NCBI GenBank assembly: GCA_000697475.1
Contig: JNEU01001088.1
Location: 50,832 to 114,831, forward strand
From: Lichtheimia corymbifera B2541
Taxonomy: Eukaryota; Mucoromycota; Mucoromycetes; Mucorales; Lichtheimiaceae
Length of the DNA stretch: 64,000 nucleotides
Direction of reading: 5' to 3'
A program made the position numbers and the translations under genes. A model generated the notes under the pieces. That model was not told the DNA's origin, searched no databases, and was given only the letters and a program-made list of their open reading frames with translations. How positions within the stretch are numbered: the stretch's first letter is position 1; each line of letters opens with the position of its first letter. Positions 25,446 to 37,242 of this stretch are shown in pieces.

Positions 25446-26645
25446 ACTAATCTTGTGATTTGCTCATTCTCTTTTCATTTCTTGCGTTGGAGTTATATAC
25501 TAAATGACATATGCACTTGTCCCTTACAGGAGTCGCTATGCTTCATCCTGATTAGAAGAACCAAGCCGCGATGCAGCTAGTGGAGGTGCTCCTTTTTTTT
25601 AGCCGCTACTGCATTTGTGCTTGCAGAGATTGATGATGAGAGTATGAGGCATATTGGACCAACCAATGTGGAATCAATTCGCCATTTGATGTATATTAAA
25701 TGAAATGACCAAACAACGAACTTTTTCAAATATTAATGACTGCTTATAGTGACACAGCTACAAGTTTTTACATAGCGTGAATGTACACAGGATACTTGAA
25801 GGTTTACGCCACATTGCCTGCAAGAGGTATCTTTGAATGCATCTCGTCGAGCTATTGCCAAGAAAATGCACGTCATCCATGCAATCGATATGTCTCCTCC
25901 TCTTTTCCCCCTTCGTTTGAAGAAGTGGTGCCAAATACAACTTCCTTTTTTTCTATTGCGCAGGTAACCATTATAAAGTTCTAAGTCTTTTGTCATTGTA
26001 GCCAGCAATGCATTTGCTATGTATAATAATCGAGGGATAAAAAACAGCCTCGATGACTCGATCTTATCCAAACATACCCTTTCGCAGTTCCTGAAGATTG
26101 ATTGGGTCAAGTTATCAGTGGGAAGTGCTGTACATAAACGCTGACACCACTGCATACGTTGTCAGATCACATGAGTAGGAACGGCCGAATAAGGAGATCT
26201 GCAGGGGTTATGGCGCAAGAAGTAGTGCTATCAACAACAAAAAGGGAGCTATACGACGAGGCATTGACACACGAAGTACATTATGAGTTTGGTATTTTCC
26301 ATCGATACCTCGTCAATGTCCTTCGCCACTAATGTAAGTCGAGATTTGGTTTGCACCTTTTACTATGCTCGTAGTACTTCATGCAATGTCCTCGAAGTGC
26401 TCTTTATAATGTATGGAGTAAGATGAAAGCGCTGTTTAAAGACACGCCTTTGTATATAAAGTACTGTAGCCCCGAGATACCTATTGTCAACAGCCCATCA
26501 TCAACCTACGGCAAGTGCATGTCATTTTCCGAGTATAGTATCTCAACTAGTCGCAAAAATGGATGCAATAGAAGGTCCTTTGATTACAAAGTATACTATG
26601 TATCTCATCTACATGGCGTTTAGGGCGGTATATGTATCATCATCA
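25446..26645. other. Intergenic interval, one doubtful frame
   Basis: 1.2 kb between two minus-strand genes. A 140-codon minus-strand frame at 25733-26155 has no recognised domain and no supporting splice or promoter signal. Otherwise nothing was seen apart from the promoter of the secreted-protein gene at the left. Confidence 0.5.
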
Positions 26646-28366
26646 TTAATTAGGTATACTATGGAATCGACGACCCCTTGAACGTGGCGTACTCTTTAGA
26701 GAAAATGGGCCATCATTATCTTGTTGCCGATATTCTTGAACCATGCCAGGTAATTGTCCTCTTGCCTGCCACTGTGCAATCATGGGCATGCCAAATTTAG
26801 CCCACCATCCTATGCTTTCAATGGCTTCGGATGATTTTCCAAAAGGGAATGCTTGAAAAACATGCACCATGTCCTTCCATTCGGATACATGGTTAGACAA
26901 TCATTGTATTCATACATTGTAGCCTATGTATCTACCTACCTCATATTCTTCATGGTGCACAAGGGTTGTTTTGGTAGCACCAATCTTTGATACCAAATCA
27001 TTGATTTCATCACGTAATGACTCGCATCCACCCGATTGGATCAGCAAGGGCGGTAATCCTTCAAAGCTTTCTGCAAAGATGGGTGAGACATAAGGATGCC
27101 GGACCATGGTGGCTGCTTCTTCACGGCCCAAATACAAATGCGCAGGGTTCATCGCTTCCAATCGATCTGGATTATTGGGTAGATAATCGTAGATGGATGC
27201 ATTATCCCAGCTTGGGTAGGAAAAGGACAAATCGACCCATGGCTAAAATGCATGTTCAGTGGATGTGCATGATGTTGCATATACGTTTCCCCTTACCGAT
27301 AATAAAACAGCACCTTCCAGTTGTGGAAGTGCATAATCACGCAAGTAAAGCATGGCTGCCAATGCCAAACCACCACCAGCTGAATCGCCCATGATGAGGA
27401 TGTTCTTTGGTTCCAAGCCATAACCGTAGTCTGCATCAATCAAGTAAAGATAAGCTTGCACTGCATCATAGAGAGCTCCTGGGAACTTGGTTTCAGGGGC
27501 CAATCGATAATTGACAGCTATATACATATTTGGCACGTTAGTGATACCATTACCACCACCACCACCACTACTACTACTACTGCCAGCTGCATAATGCCAT
27601 CATGGTATTTACCAAAAACACGTCTACCAGTAGCCTTGCTAATCTTGTGTGTAAGGGTGCGGTGTGATTGAGCGCTCATTGCACAATACGCACCACCATG
27701 TAAGTATAAGACAATCTTTTCTGGTGAGCGTGTTCGAAGTACCAAAGCACCACTATTGCTGTTCATTGATGCCGTAGTATTATCTTTTGCTGAGTCTTCT
27801 TTTCGCCCATCGCAGCTTGGACTAATGACGCTTTGGCACCTATCCCAGATGGATCCAGCTGACATCCATTCAACGGACATGATACGATGACCTTGTTCCT
27901 GTGCATCAAGATCACTCAGGATCCCGCGCAAAAATCTCCGCCTCACGCGAAACGAACCATCTTGGGTCTTTGATGTGAGAGGAGTAAGCCATGTAGGTGC
28001 GATCAACAAAAGTCGCCAAAATTCTAGGCTGTTGGCAAGCGAATGATCTCGTAACACTTGCAAAAACGACATGACAACCGTTTGCTGTATATTCCAATGG
28101 GGTCGTTTTGGTTGTCCAAGGACAAGGTGTGATACAATTTCGGAGGCCAGCCGAGAAACCACCTTGGGAGCATGCCACACTGTTTGATACAGCTCATTCA
28201 TTACCGGGTTATTATATGTCAGGAGTTGTTGTAGGGGTAGCTTGGATAGAATGGCTGAAAGGATGAGCACATTGCTAGTAGAAGATGGAACGTTGTGGTT
28301 GTTGCCGCTACTACAACATGCGGCAGAGGCAGCAGTGGTTGCGGTGGTGGTTGCGGTGCAACTCAT
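26646..28366 (-). CDS. HSL-type alpha/beta hydrolase (esterase/lipase)
   Basis: Serine hydrolase of the hormone-sensitive-lipase (GDXG) family, expected to cleave short or medium-chain esters. Exons: 27613-28366, 27297-27517, 26940-27242 and 26646-26873; 501 aa. The first 30 residues are Thr/Ala/Ser-rich. The oxyanion motif is 'YLHGGAYC' (about 223-228; the family has HGGG or HGGA). The nucleophile is Ser297 in 'IMGDSAGGGLALAAM'. Likely acid and base are Asp403 ('SGGCESLRDE') and His430 ('YEDMVHVFQAF'), the latter formed exactly across the last intron. The last intron has a poor pyrimidine tract but a TCTAAC branch site 18 bp before its AG. The long N-terminal region (30-210) is helical and may be a cap. 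No signal peptide is clear. Confidence 0.9.
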
Positions 28367-29607
28367 TTTTGAGAAACAGAAGCGTTAAAGTTGGGACGTT
28401 ACCCCGCACACAAGTTGATTTATAGCACACAACACCTTTCCCCACACATCACAATCATATGAAAAAACATTGCCACGTGAGCCATTACCCCAGCCAATGC
28501 TGTATGACACATGCATGCCATGGGACACATGCCGACGATGACGACGTTTGCATTGTAAATAGACATGCATACGATTCTCAGGGTACACAATGCCTTGTTG
28601 ACGTATGGTGGTAAAGTGCTGCTGCTGTTGCCAAAGGAGAAGAAGGCTCTTTTTTTTTTAAAAAAAAAAAAACAACCACCACACGTGTGCTTAGCATGAT
28701 GGATGTAGCAACAAAGAAAAAGCATGCACCAGGACATTTGGATTCAGGTACCATGATGTGCACAAAGTTTCTTTAAAGGCATCACTTTCCCCATTGGTTC
28801 GTTAAACAGTGGGGGGAAAAGACTCACCCAGTCCACCTTACCGATGCGATCTCTTTGGTCATTTATGGCAATTTGATCATTGCTGCAAACAAATGTGAGT
28901 CCTGACCTGTCATATGTTGTGTGCTTGTACAATACTTTCTCGATTCGGTTGGGGTTGCTGTCACAGTGCTTCAGGTCGCCTTCAGCATATGCACAAGGAC
29001 GATCCCATATACGTTGCGCAACAACAAAGGTATTCAATGCATTTCTATAAAGAGATATTTGTATTGCAGCATTCTAATGTTCTATGCGCTGCCTTCTTTA
29101 ACCAACAAATCCTAGCGGATGATAAAGGTCACTCATTCAAAGCACGTCAACAATGCTGTGTATAGTAATGTACATGCATAGCCGCTATGATGTATACTAT
29201 ACTTCCCACGACAGCTATCAGCCGTGTGCTTCATGTTTGATGTTTACATCTCGAAAAGCTGCGTTTTGTATACATGATGAGGACTTCAATCGCAGCCTTG
29301 CAAATCAACCCCTGATGAATTCAATGAAACAACCCAGTGATTATGCATTTTGAGAGAGCGAGGAAATGGATTTTACTGTTATTAAGCAAGGGTTACTACT
29401 CATCTTTAGCCGACATTGCAAGATGGCGTCCATAAAGGTGGTTGGGGGAGTTGGGTGTGCTGTAAGATAAATTAGATGGAACTGAATAAAGTAAAGAGAT
29501 GGGGGATGAGAGCTAGATATATATGTATTCTTCTTCACTGCGGCAACATGCAAATTGCAATACAAGTAAGGAGTAAGAAAGAAAAGGGAAGAATGGCAAT
29601 GTACAAA
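28367..29607. other. Intergenic interval with an A/T palindrome and a possible gene fragment
   Basis: 1.24 kb with no complete gene. A T-run directly followed by an A-run lies at 28651-28671. A minus-strand frame around 28830-29037 looks protein-like and is listed separately. GT/CT-rich DNA next to 28366 is the probable hydrolase leader. Confidence 0.55.
28826..29037 (-). pseudogene. Possible exon or gene fragment with Cys-rich composition
   Basis: Minus-strand frame with protein-like segments 'RIWDRPCAYAEGDLKHC' and 'GLTFVCSNDQIAINDQ', ending at a plausible GTAAGG donor (complement near 28834). I could not find a start exon or a downstream exon that keeps the frame. It may be a remnant of a small secreted protein gene or chance. 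No family is recognised. Confidence 0.25.
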
Positions 29608-30775
29608 TTATTTGGATTGATTCCGCTTGGCTGCTTGTCGCTCATGCGTCTTGAGATGGCGTGATACTTGATCGGGTCTTGAGAATGCTTTTCCACAAGG
29701 AATCACCGAGCAACGGAAAGGACGTTCACCAGTATGGACCCGCATCTATATAGAATAGTTCCATTGTCAAGTAGGGAAAAAAAAAAGGAAGAGAAAAAGG
29801 AAGGTTACATACATGTTTGGTGAGATTACTGCTTTCAGCAAATCTTTTATCACATCCATCATATTTGCAAGAGAAGGGACGTTCACCCGAATGGACACGA
29901 CGATGAATAGTCAATGCACCTGATATAGAGAATTGGCGGTTGCAACCTGACTCGGGACACTTGTAAGGCTTTTCACCCGTATGAGTACGCATATGCTGTG
30001 TCATGATGTTGGATTCCGAGAAGCGCTTTCTGCAAATAGTACATTCATAAGGCTTGTCACCTAAGAGAGAGAGAAAATGAGTCCATGGATGCATATGTAA
30101 GTGTGCGTGTGTGTGACGTGAAGCGTCAATGAAGAAGATGACGCACTTACCGGTGTGCGTCTGGATATGTCGCATGACCTTTTGACGTTGTGTAAAAACT
30201 TTGCCTTGACGATCACAGCGTTCCCATAAGCAACTGTATTTGCTTTGACCAGCGCCCACATGCTCTTCCGATAAATGACCCGTCAACTCATCAAACGATG
30301 CAAATCGCCGGTTGCAGTTAAGCCATCGACACCCGTGGATCAAACGCTGGCCCAAATGGTTTGTCAAGTGAGAGAGGAGCTCTTCAGAACCATCCACTGA
30401 TACGGTGCATGAACCCCATCGACAATGGAAATCAATAGAACGGCGATTGTTGAGATGATTTCTAAACAAGTGAGGTGCCAAGTCGTCCAAGGTACTGAAC
30501 TGCTCGTCGCATGCTGCCCACTCGCATGTGCATGTATCATCGTCATCATCATCGTCATCATCCGGTGCTTTACGCTTGAGGGAATTCTTTGTATCGTCAA
30601 AAGAAGAAGTTGCAGGAGCTGATGGCACACATTGATCGGCCGTATCAGATGTAGCTGAATCGTTCATTGGGGAGGTTGAAGGAGAGTGACATGTCGAGTC
30701 ATTGTTGTCGTAGTTGGACATTGGGTTGTTGGAGGTTGAGATGGTGATATCGACCTTATGAGACGACGATGCCAT
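29608..30775 (-). CDS. Zap1-like C2H2 zinc-finger transcription factor
   Basis: DNA-binding regulator resembling the DNA-binding half of the yeast zinc-responsive activator Zap1. Exons 30151-30775, 29813-30060 and 29608-29745; 336 aa. Residues 1-75 are Ser/Asp-rich with a run of nine Asp. Two atypical fingers follow ('[12 protein letters not shown]', '[12 protein letters not shown]'), then '[20 protein letters not shown]' and '[17 protein letters not shown]', which align with the Zap1 finger pair (CQWNGC / CLWHDC). Four classical TGEKP-linked fingers complete the set ('[12 protein letters not shown]', '[14 protein letters not shown]', '[14 protein letters not shown]', '[14 protein letters not shown]'). 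Compared with Zap1 the large N-terminal activation region is missing. One finger has a three-residue insertion. Zinc homeostasis is an inference from finger similarity. Confidence 0.85.
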
Positions 30776-32595
30776 TCAGCTGAAAGGGAGCGTATCATAG
30801 AATCATACGATACGCCAACAAAGGAAAATACAGACAAGAAAGAAAAGGCAAGAAAAACAGTCGGAAGAGGTCTGCTATGTTTTTCCCAAATGACGCTTTT
30901 GGTAAGGAGAAAGCTCGCCATTCGGTAAATCTCTTTGTGGGTTGCCGACAATCCGCGCGCTTATGCATGACATCCCCATATTGATATTGCTTTATACTAT
31001 TACCCTTGTCTGACCCTTACTAATATTATCGATATGGGATCCTGGGGCATTCTCCATTGATTATAACAAGAAGCTTTGTGAAACATGCACACCAAGAGTT
31101 AAGACAACAATGATGTGTTTATCAGATCTTCAGTGCTGGCATGTGTAATAGCAGCCCTGAAAACTGTATATGTAACAAGAAGCCAGCTGACTCATATTTT
31201 GCTATCTGCTGTACCGATTTGCTGGGTCTCCTAATCAAATCCATCATGCCCGGCACATGATCCATTGTTTGCATTGCTCATGTTGGAAAAGCCATGGGCT
31301 TGAAACATGAATTTGACGACTCAATGTTACGGTTGGCAGTCATCACTCTAGAAACTGAAAAATGTTTCTTCACTGTGAAGCTTCACGCACAGTGATGCTT
31401 TGAAAACTAGTTATGCATACTCATCATATGTATACGACATCATATACAACCTCTGTTAATGGTACTGGAATAAGAAGGGTGGATTGTGATACCAATTGAC
31501 CGATTATTAAAGGGTAACAACCATCGATCGATAAGTGTGATCACCTGATATGTAATACTTTTGCTCATCAGATTGCTTTCTTTGTGAACAAGTTGCTCTA
31601 GAGTACTCATAGAAACATGTTTGGCTTGACGAGTTGGCAGTAAAAGCTAATTGGCAATTGTAAAGGACAGTGGCTCCTTGATCAGACCATTGGATAACCA
31701 AGCCCTATGTATCAAACTCTTTCAGCTGATATTTGTAAATGCGCTGTAATCATCACCATCATCATTAAGATATGCATCTATTATAAGTAGTAGAGGCGGT
31801 TTACCTGCTAAATGAACTACTCTGGCAGTTGTAGATCCTCTGCAACTGCAAATGAGGAGTAGCTGGTATTTCTTAGTGTCGCAATCAGGCACACTACTCG
31901 TCAACAAAATCATCATCAAAGCTATATCCAAGGCTCTAGGCGTTGTACGGCCCTGCTCGATAGGTTAACCACAACCTCCCTAAACTTTATAGTTAAGTCG
32001 ACATGGCCACCGCCATGCGATGGAAAAGAAGGATCAACAGCACGACTGCAGATATGTATGTGATCGATGTGTGTCCGCAAAGGTTTGGCGTATTCATACT
32101 TAGGGAGTCAAACGACGGCTCACGTATTGAGGAAATTGAAATCGGGATTACAGAAACCCTTCCATACATGAATTGCATATTAGCAGCTTCTAGTATCCTA
32201 GCGCCAAGAACTTATCAAGTACTCTTGATGATTGACATGAGGTATAAAAGAGAAAATTGTGAAAACCGATATGTAATCCAATAAACGGTCGATTTGTGTT
32301 GCCAAGGGGTCATCCATGAAATCATACAAACAAAACGCGGCTTATAGTGGCGCTATAACCTTGCTTTGGCGTTTTGCTCTTTGTCCGGTTATTACCATGC
32401 CAACAAGGTCTCCTTGACAATTGTGCCAGCATGCATACAGTGCTATGTGTAGGGTTTACCAAGTTTGTTGGCCGATAAGAAGGACAGCATACTACGTAAG
32501 GAATGGGGTCATTCGTCAAAGATATAGAAAGCACCCTTTCTAGGAAGTGATTTCGATAACACCTTAACTTTATTTTTACACAAGTCGTACGAATA
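30776..32595. other. Intergenic interval with a weak minus-strand gene candidate
   Basis: 1.8 kb. The left 200 bp is the probable Zap1-like promoter. A weak minus-strand candidate at 31507-31931 is listed separately. A 93-codon plus frame at 32003-32284 has no recognised feature. Confidence 0.5.
31507..31931 (-). pseudogene. Possible small secreted protein remnant
   Basis: A minus-strand frame at 31507-31701 reads convincingly as a protein end ('VIQWSDQGATVLYNCQLAF', 'SSSQTCFYEYSRATCSQR'). An upstream frame (31722-31931) ends at a GTAAAC donor, but its phase does not fit the downstream acceptor. It is either a gene with an exon I cannot place or a decayed copy. No family is recognised. Confidence 0.25.
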
Positions 32596-32739
32596 ATGCG
32601 TTTCTTTACATCAATCTCCTTTGCCGCTTTCTGCCTTATGGTCAGCATCCAAGCCGCTCCTACACCGTATCTCGTTCCTGATCGTCAAGGTGGAATGGAG
32701 AGAACGCTCAAAAACTGGTCCCACTCACGGATGTGCTAA
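32596..32739 (+). CDS. Short secreted peptide, 47 aa
   Basis: A 47-codon frame whose first 20 residues, 'MRFFTSISFAAFCLMVSIQA', form a textbook signal peptide with an AxA-like cleavage site, followed by 'APTPYLVPDRQGGMERT' and a basic/polar tail ending in Cys. Nothing is recognised in the mature 26 residues. It resembles the other tiny frame at 62638 in layout (signal peptide, then Ala-Pro start), but the mature sequences differ. No intron is needed; a frame-preserving 3' exon could exist. Function unknown. Confidence 0.5.
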   Translation: MRFFTSISFAAFCLMVSIQAAPTPYLVPDRQGGMERTLKNWSHSRMC

Positions 32740-33132
32740 ACTCCCCTGTCAGATTTGTGTATGGCGGCGTGCGACCAAACCCTTCTAGTTAGATACAATG
32801 CATCATAATGTCATGGTTGTTGTATAGCTAGGACCGATCAACTACACATAGTATAGCTTAAGTTTGCCTTGTGTTATAAATCGTGTTCAATCATCTCATT
32901 TAATTTGTGATAAAGTACGCGCATATAACTATGTAAAAAGCTATGCTCCCTTGTCTACCAATATGGTCCAATCATTGTTGTCAGGCAAGTCAATGAGCAA
33001 AGCTGCTTCTGCTGCGGAGGACAATTTGTGGGGGAAGGTGCTACAAGCATGAAAAGTGAGATCGTACCTTGAAAAAAAGTCGCGAGTGCTGCGCACATAC
33101 CTCTTCCTTATCTTTGCTCCACTCCTTCCTCC
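32740..33132. other. Intergenic interval upstream of RAD54
   Basis: 393 bp holding the 3' flank of the short peptide gene and the RAD54 promoter. A frame at 32864-33052 shows no protein features. Confidence 0.55.
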
Positions 33133-36100
33133 ATGCTTCTCAAACGTCCAAAGTCATTACAACTACATAAGCAACTACAGCAGAAACAACTAGTAGAAAA
33201 CAACGATAGACACCCAAAGCGGAAGCGTACAGTAAAGCGCTATATCATTGACGACGAAGAGGATTGCGAACAAAGCGACGATTCCGATTTCGAGAACGAT
33301 CATGGAGCGAAACGACGATTGACGCTTGGGGATCTTTCCAATGCACCACCACTTAAGAACCCACTATCGCGTATACCCAAAGACTATGATCCAAAGGCTA
33401 TCCTTACACAGAAATTCAAGGTGCCCATTGCCAATGGTACCAGCAGCAGTTCGAGTGACTTTAATGGCGGCTTTCGACGGACGTTGGGTATGCGACGACG
33501 ACCTGCAAATATGAATCGACTCTTGTATGACCCCAATGCAGACGACGTTATTATCTTGTGGGACCCCAAAGATGATGAAACCATTCCGTTACCAGAGAAG
33601 CCAGCAGCAGCAGAGCCGACGAAGCAAACAGAGAAGGATGAGGAACCACCCAAACAACAAAAGATACCCGGCAAATCACTCTCTGAGATCCTTGGATTGA
33701 AGAAGCAAGAGAGCAAAAAAGCACCTGTCATGCTTGATCCAGTCTTGACAAGAATCTTACGGCCTCATCAGCTCGAAGGTCTCAAGTTCCTTTATCGCTG
33801 TACCACAGGCAAGGTACATCCGGAAGCATTTGGGTAAATTCATCACAATATCATCCTTTCTCTTTTTGCTTACACGTTGCTTTTAGATGTATCATGGCAG
33901 ATGAAATGGGATTGGGAAAAACAGTAAGTGTTTATCTTTTCATGTATAGAAATCATATGCTGACTTGAAAATCATGCAGCTGCAATGCATTTCTCTTGTG
34001 TGGACTCTTTTACGGCAATCAGGTGAAATGGGCAAGCCGACTATAGAAAAGGCCATTGTCACATGTCCTTCAAGTCTTGTACGCAACTGGGCAAATGAAT
34101 TTGGTATGTTGCTTTCATCCCTTATGGATCTTCATGCTTTTGTTACATACTCATCTCTCTCTTTACTTACTTTAGTCAAATGGCTTGGTGAATCACGTGT
34201 ACGACCACTGGTTATTGATAATGCCGGCAGCAAAGAAAAGATCACAGCAGTCAAGAGATGGTCCGCAGCACAAGGGCAAATTGTCAATCCAGGTACGTGT
34301 CATTGCTTGCTTCTATCTCAATCATACTTATCCTTTTTGCACAGTTCTCATCATATCCTATGAAACGTTGCGTTCCTATACCAAGTACTTGAAAAAGTCG
34401 CCCATTGGCCTCTTGCTATGTGATGAAGGTCATCGTCTAAAGAACGGAAGTACGTATAACCAAGATTTCTTTGTGGGATGAGTGTGAATTAACATACTTT
34501 TTTTCAGCATCCTTGTTGTTTCAGGAACTGAATAGCTTGCCTGTGCGGCGACGTGTCATTCTTTCAGGCACTCCGATTCAGGTACATGATACACACATGG
34601 CCCTTTCCACCTCAACCTCTAACGCATTCAAATTTAGAATGATTTGAGCGAGTATTATTCCTTATTTGACTTTGCCAATCCTGGCCTTCTTGGTACCCCC
34701 AGCGAATTCAGACGCAACTTTGAGACACCTATTCTTCGTGGTCGTGATGCAGATGCAACTGAAAAGGAGCGCCAAATCAGTGATGATAAGGTGGCCGAGT
34801 TTTGGGGTATCGTGTCCAAGTTTACCATTCGACGCACAAATGACATTCTCACCAAATACTGTAAGTAAACCTCTTTCACCCACACACACGCATACGATGC
34901 ACGGAAGACCAATGATTTGATGCTTCCATAGTACCCATCAAGTTTGAGCATGTCGTGTTTACAAAATTGGCGCCCTTACAACGAAGCATATATGATGTGT
35001 TCCTTACATCGCCTGATATCAAGCGTTTATTACGTGGCCAAGGCAGTCAGCCTTTAAAGGTATGATTTGTTATCGATCAAGTAGATCTTTACGCTCACAA
35101 TGCGTATGTTGTAGGCTATCACCATGTTGAAAAAGTTATGCAACCATCCTGGGCTTCTCAACCTACCTGATGAATTGGAAGGATCTGAGGATGTATTACC
35201 TGCTGGCTATCATCAATCGGGACGGCACGTATCCGTCAACCCTGAGTATTCAGGGAAATTCATGCTACTTCAAAGGTAATGTCCCAATCCTTGCTGTTTT
35301 CATGGTACCCTTGTTAACGGAATATACTATAGAATGCTTGCCAAGATTAGGAAAGAAACCAAGGACAAGATTGTCATTGTCAGCAATTATACACAGACAT
35401 TGGACCTTATCCAGAACTTTTGCCAGCAAAAGCAGTACGTATTTGTTACGAACAACAACCATCAGCGTGATCTAAAGGATAGGATCTATTTTAGGTATGG
35501 CGCATTACGACTCGATGGTACAATGACGATTCAAAAGCGGCAAAAGCTCGTGGATCAATTCAATGACCCTGAAGGCGATGAATTTGTGTTTCTCTTAAGC
35601 AGCAAGGCTGGTGGTTGTGGTTTGAATTTGATCGGTGCAAACAGACTCATTCTCTTTGATCCTGGTGAGAAACCTTGGTAATGTGTGTGATATAGCGTGC
35701 AGGTTTTCTTACATACATTGCATGGATAGATTGGAATCCTGCTGCTGATCAGCAAGCTTTAGCACGTATTTGGCGAGATGGACAAAAGAAAGACTGTGAG
35801 TATGCTAGCATGATGGTTGTTCATGATGGATGCTGATAATCAATCGATTTTATCTAGGTTTTATATATCGCCTTATTGCATCAGGTACCATTGAGGAGAA
35901 GATCTTTCAACGCCAATCACATAAGCAATCCATTTCAAATTGTGTGGTGGACGAGGCAACTGACACGGAGCGACATTTCTCTTTGGCTGACATGCGGCAA
36001 TTGTTTCAACTCAATACGGAGAGCGAGTGTGAAACACACGACACCTTCAAATGCAAACGCTGTATCCAAGGAAAGCAATTCCGACAGGCCGATGCCATGC

Positions 36101-36283
36101 AATATGGAGATGCTAGCACGTAAGTAAATCACAAGGATGAGAATAAGCAGTGACTAAAGGCTTTTGAATAGATGGGACCATTATGATAAGGACATGCTGA
36201 AACTTCCCGATCCTATGCTGAGAGAAGAAGCGGGCAAAGGAGTTGTGTCATACGTCTTTGAATTCATTTCACACATGAAGTAG
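33133..36283 (+). CDS. RAD54: RAD54 DNA translocase (Swi2/Snf2 family)
   Basis: ATP-driven double-strand DNA translocase that helps Rad51 in homologous recombination, in the nucleus. Fourteen exons: 33133-33833, 33887-33923, 33980-34103, 34176-34292, 34345-34449, 34508-34581, 34638-34860, 34932-35059, 35115-35275, 35333-35434, 35495-35664, 35730-35795, 35858-36119 and 36172-36283; phases close to 793 aa. The N-terminus is basic and acidic ('[18 protein letters not shown]'). Motor motifs: I '[10 protein letters not shown]' (237-246), II '[12 protein letters not shown]' (Asp-Glu-Gly-His), III '[19 protein letters not shown]', then '[12 protein letters not shown]', '[17 protein letters not shown]' and VI '[13 protein letters not shown]'. 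The C-terminal zinc-binding tail and '[16 protein letters not shown]' match Rad54 rather than other Snf2 clades. No break was seen. Confidence 0.96.
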
Positions 36284-36939
36284 AACGGACCCTCATCATC
36301 CACATCCTCATACATAGTATCATAAACACGTTTCTCCTTCTTGCATGATAAACCATATTCAAAGCTCTGTACAAATATGGCATTTTTTTTATGCTTTTAA
36401 GGAGCATGTCCTAGTAACACGCAAGGGTGAAAAGAGCACCCCTGTGCGCCAAGCGATCAGGAGGAGTTTTGGTCAGCGGGTGTAGGAGGTGATAAAAAGT
36501 ATCTAATGAACCCCGGCCATATCACCATTATACATGAAAATATCTCACTTGCTCACCCTCTTTATTGTTTCACATCCACGTTATCTTGTAATCTTCTTTT
36601 ATAGTTTGACGACTGGTATAGTAATTTCTTACGTGATTCATTCACCACAATGGTATCCATCATCGATGTATGTAATTGGATCGCTTTTGGTTTCTTGCAG
36701 CCCCTGCATACGCCGGCGCCTTGGTTAAAGGAGGATCTAGCGAGTACATAGCAATAATGCACGAGACAGATATGTACGTCGACCCAAGGTAGTTTTGACC
36801 TGTTATTGCTCTAGATAGGAGTAGTAATACTCATGACCGTGTACCGTCTGCCCTACCATCATCCATTCAAACAACGTATAAAAGGAGACATATGTACTTT
36901 ACCTCCAACGTCCCTCATTTACCTATCACATACTTCACA
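36284..36939. other. Intergenic interval upstream of the first Cys-tail peptide gene
   Basis: 656 bp with no gene. It holds the RAD54 3' flank and, at its right end, a TATA box listed separately. Confidence 0.55.
36877..36885 (+). promoter_or_regulatory. TATA box of Cys-tail secreted protein 1
   Basis: TATAAAAGG lies 63 bp before the ATG at 36940, a typical distance for a strongly regulated fungal promoter. Confidence 0.65.
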
Positions 36940-37242
36940 ATGAAATTGTTTCTTTCTACCTCTACTGTGATCATTTGTATCATTGGCGCCATCCAATATG
37001 TGGAAGCTGCGAGACACCCACAGGTCCATAATATTGTTGAAGGACAGTGTAGACGATATCATCCGCAATGCTCTGCCCCAGATATCGATTCACCAACGAT
37101 GTGCAATAAGAACAATTTTGAAGTACTCAAAGCTACACGTATGTTGGCCCTATGATTATACGAGCAGTCATCGTAATCAGAAACTCACAAATGTTATATA
37201 GCGCCACAACTGGGTGGATTTGTTTGCTGTTGTCCACCTTGA
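36940..37242 (+). CDS. Small secreted Cys-tail protein, paralogue 1
   Basis: Exons 36940-37138 and 37202-37242 give 79 aa. The signal peptide is 'MKLFLSTSTVIICIIGAIQY' plus 'VEA'. The mature chain has six Cys: one in 'EGQCRRYHPQC', the second there too, one in 'DIDSPTMC', and a terminal triplet in 'GGFVCCCPP'. The intron is phase 1 and sits just before the Cys-triplet exon, exactly as in the paralogues at 39348 and 45661. Shared motifs are the signal-peptide core 'C(I/L)IG(A/S)(I/V)' and 'C(S)AP(D/N)(I/L)xSxPxC'. I know no family with this pattern. The hydrophobin eight-Cys layout does not fit. Function unknown. Confidence 0.75.

Noticed and set aside
25733..26155. 140-codon minus-strand frame
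   Set aside because: No recognisable domain, no signal peptide, no plausible splice partners, and codon composition like the surrounding spacer.
28651..28671. T-run followed by A-run as a terminator or origin element
   Set aside because: Homopolymer palindromes like this are common in AT-rich fungal spacers and nothing else supports a function.
32003..32284. 93-codon plus-strand frame
   Set aside because: No domain, no signal peptide, and no conserved-looking segment; length is within chance expectation.
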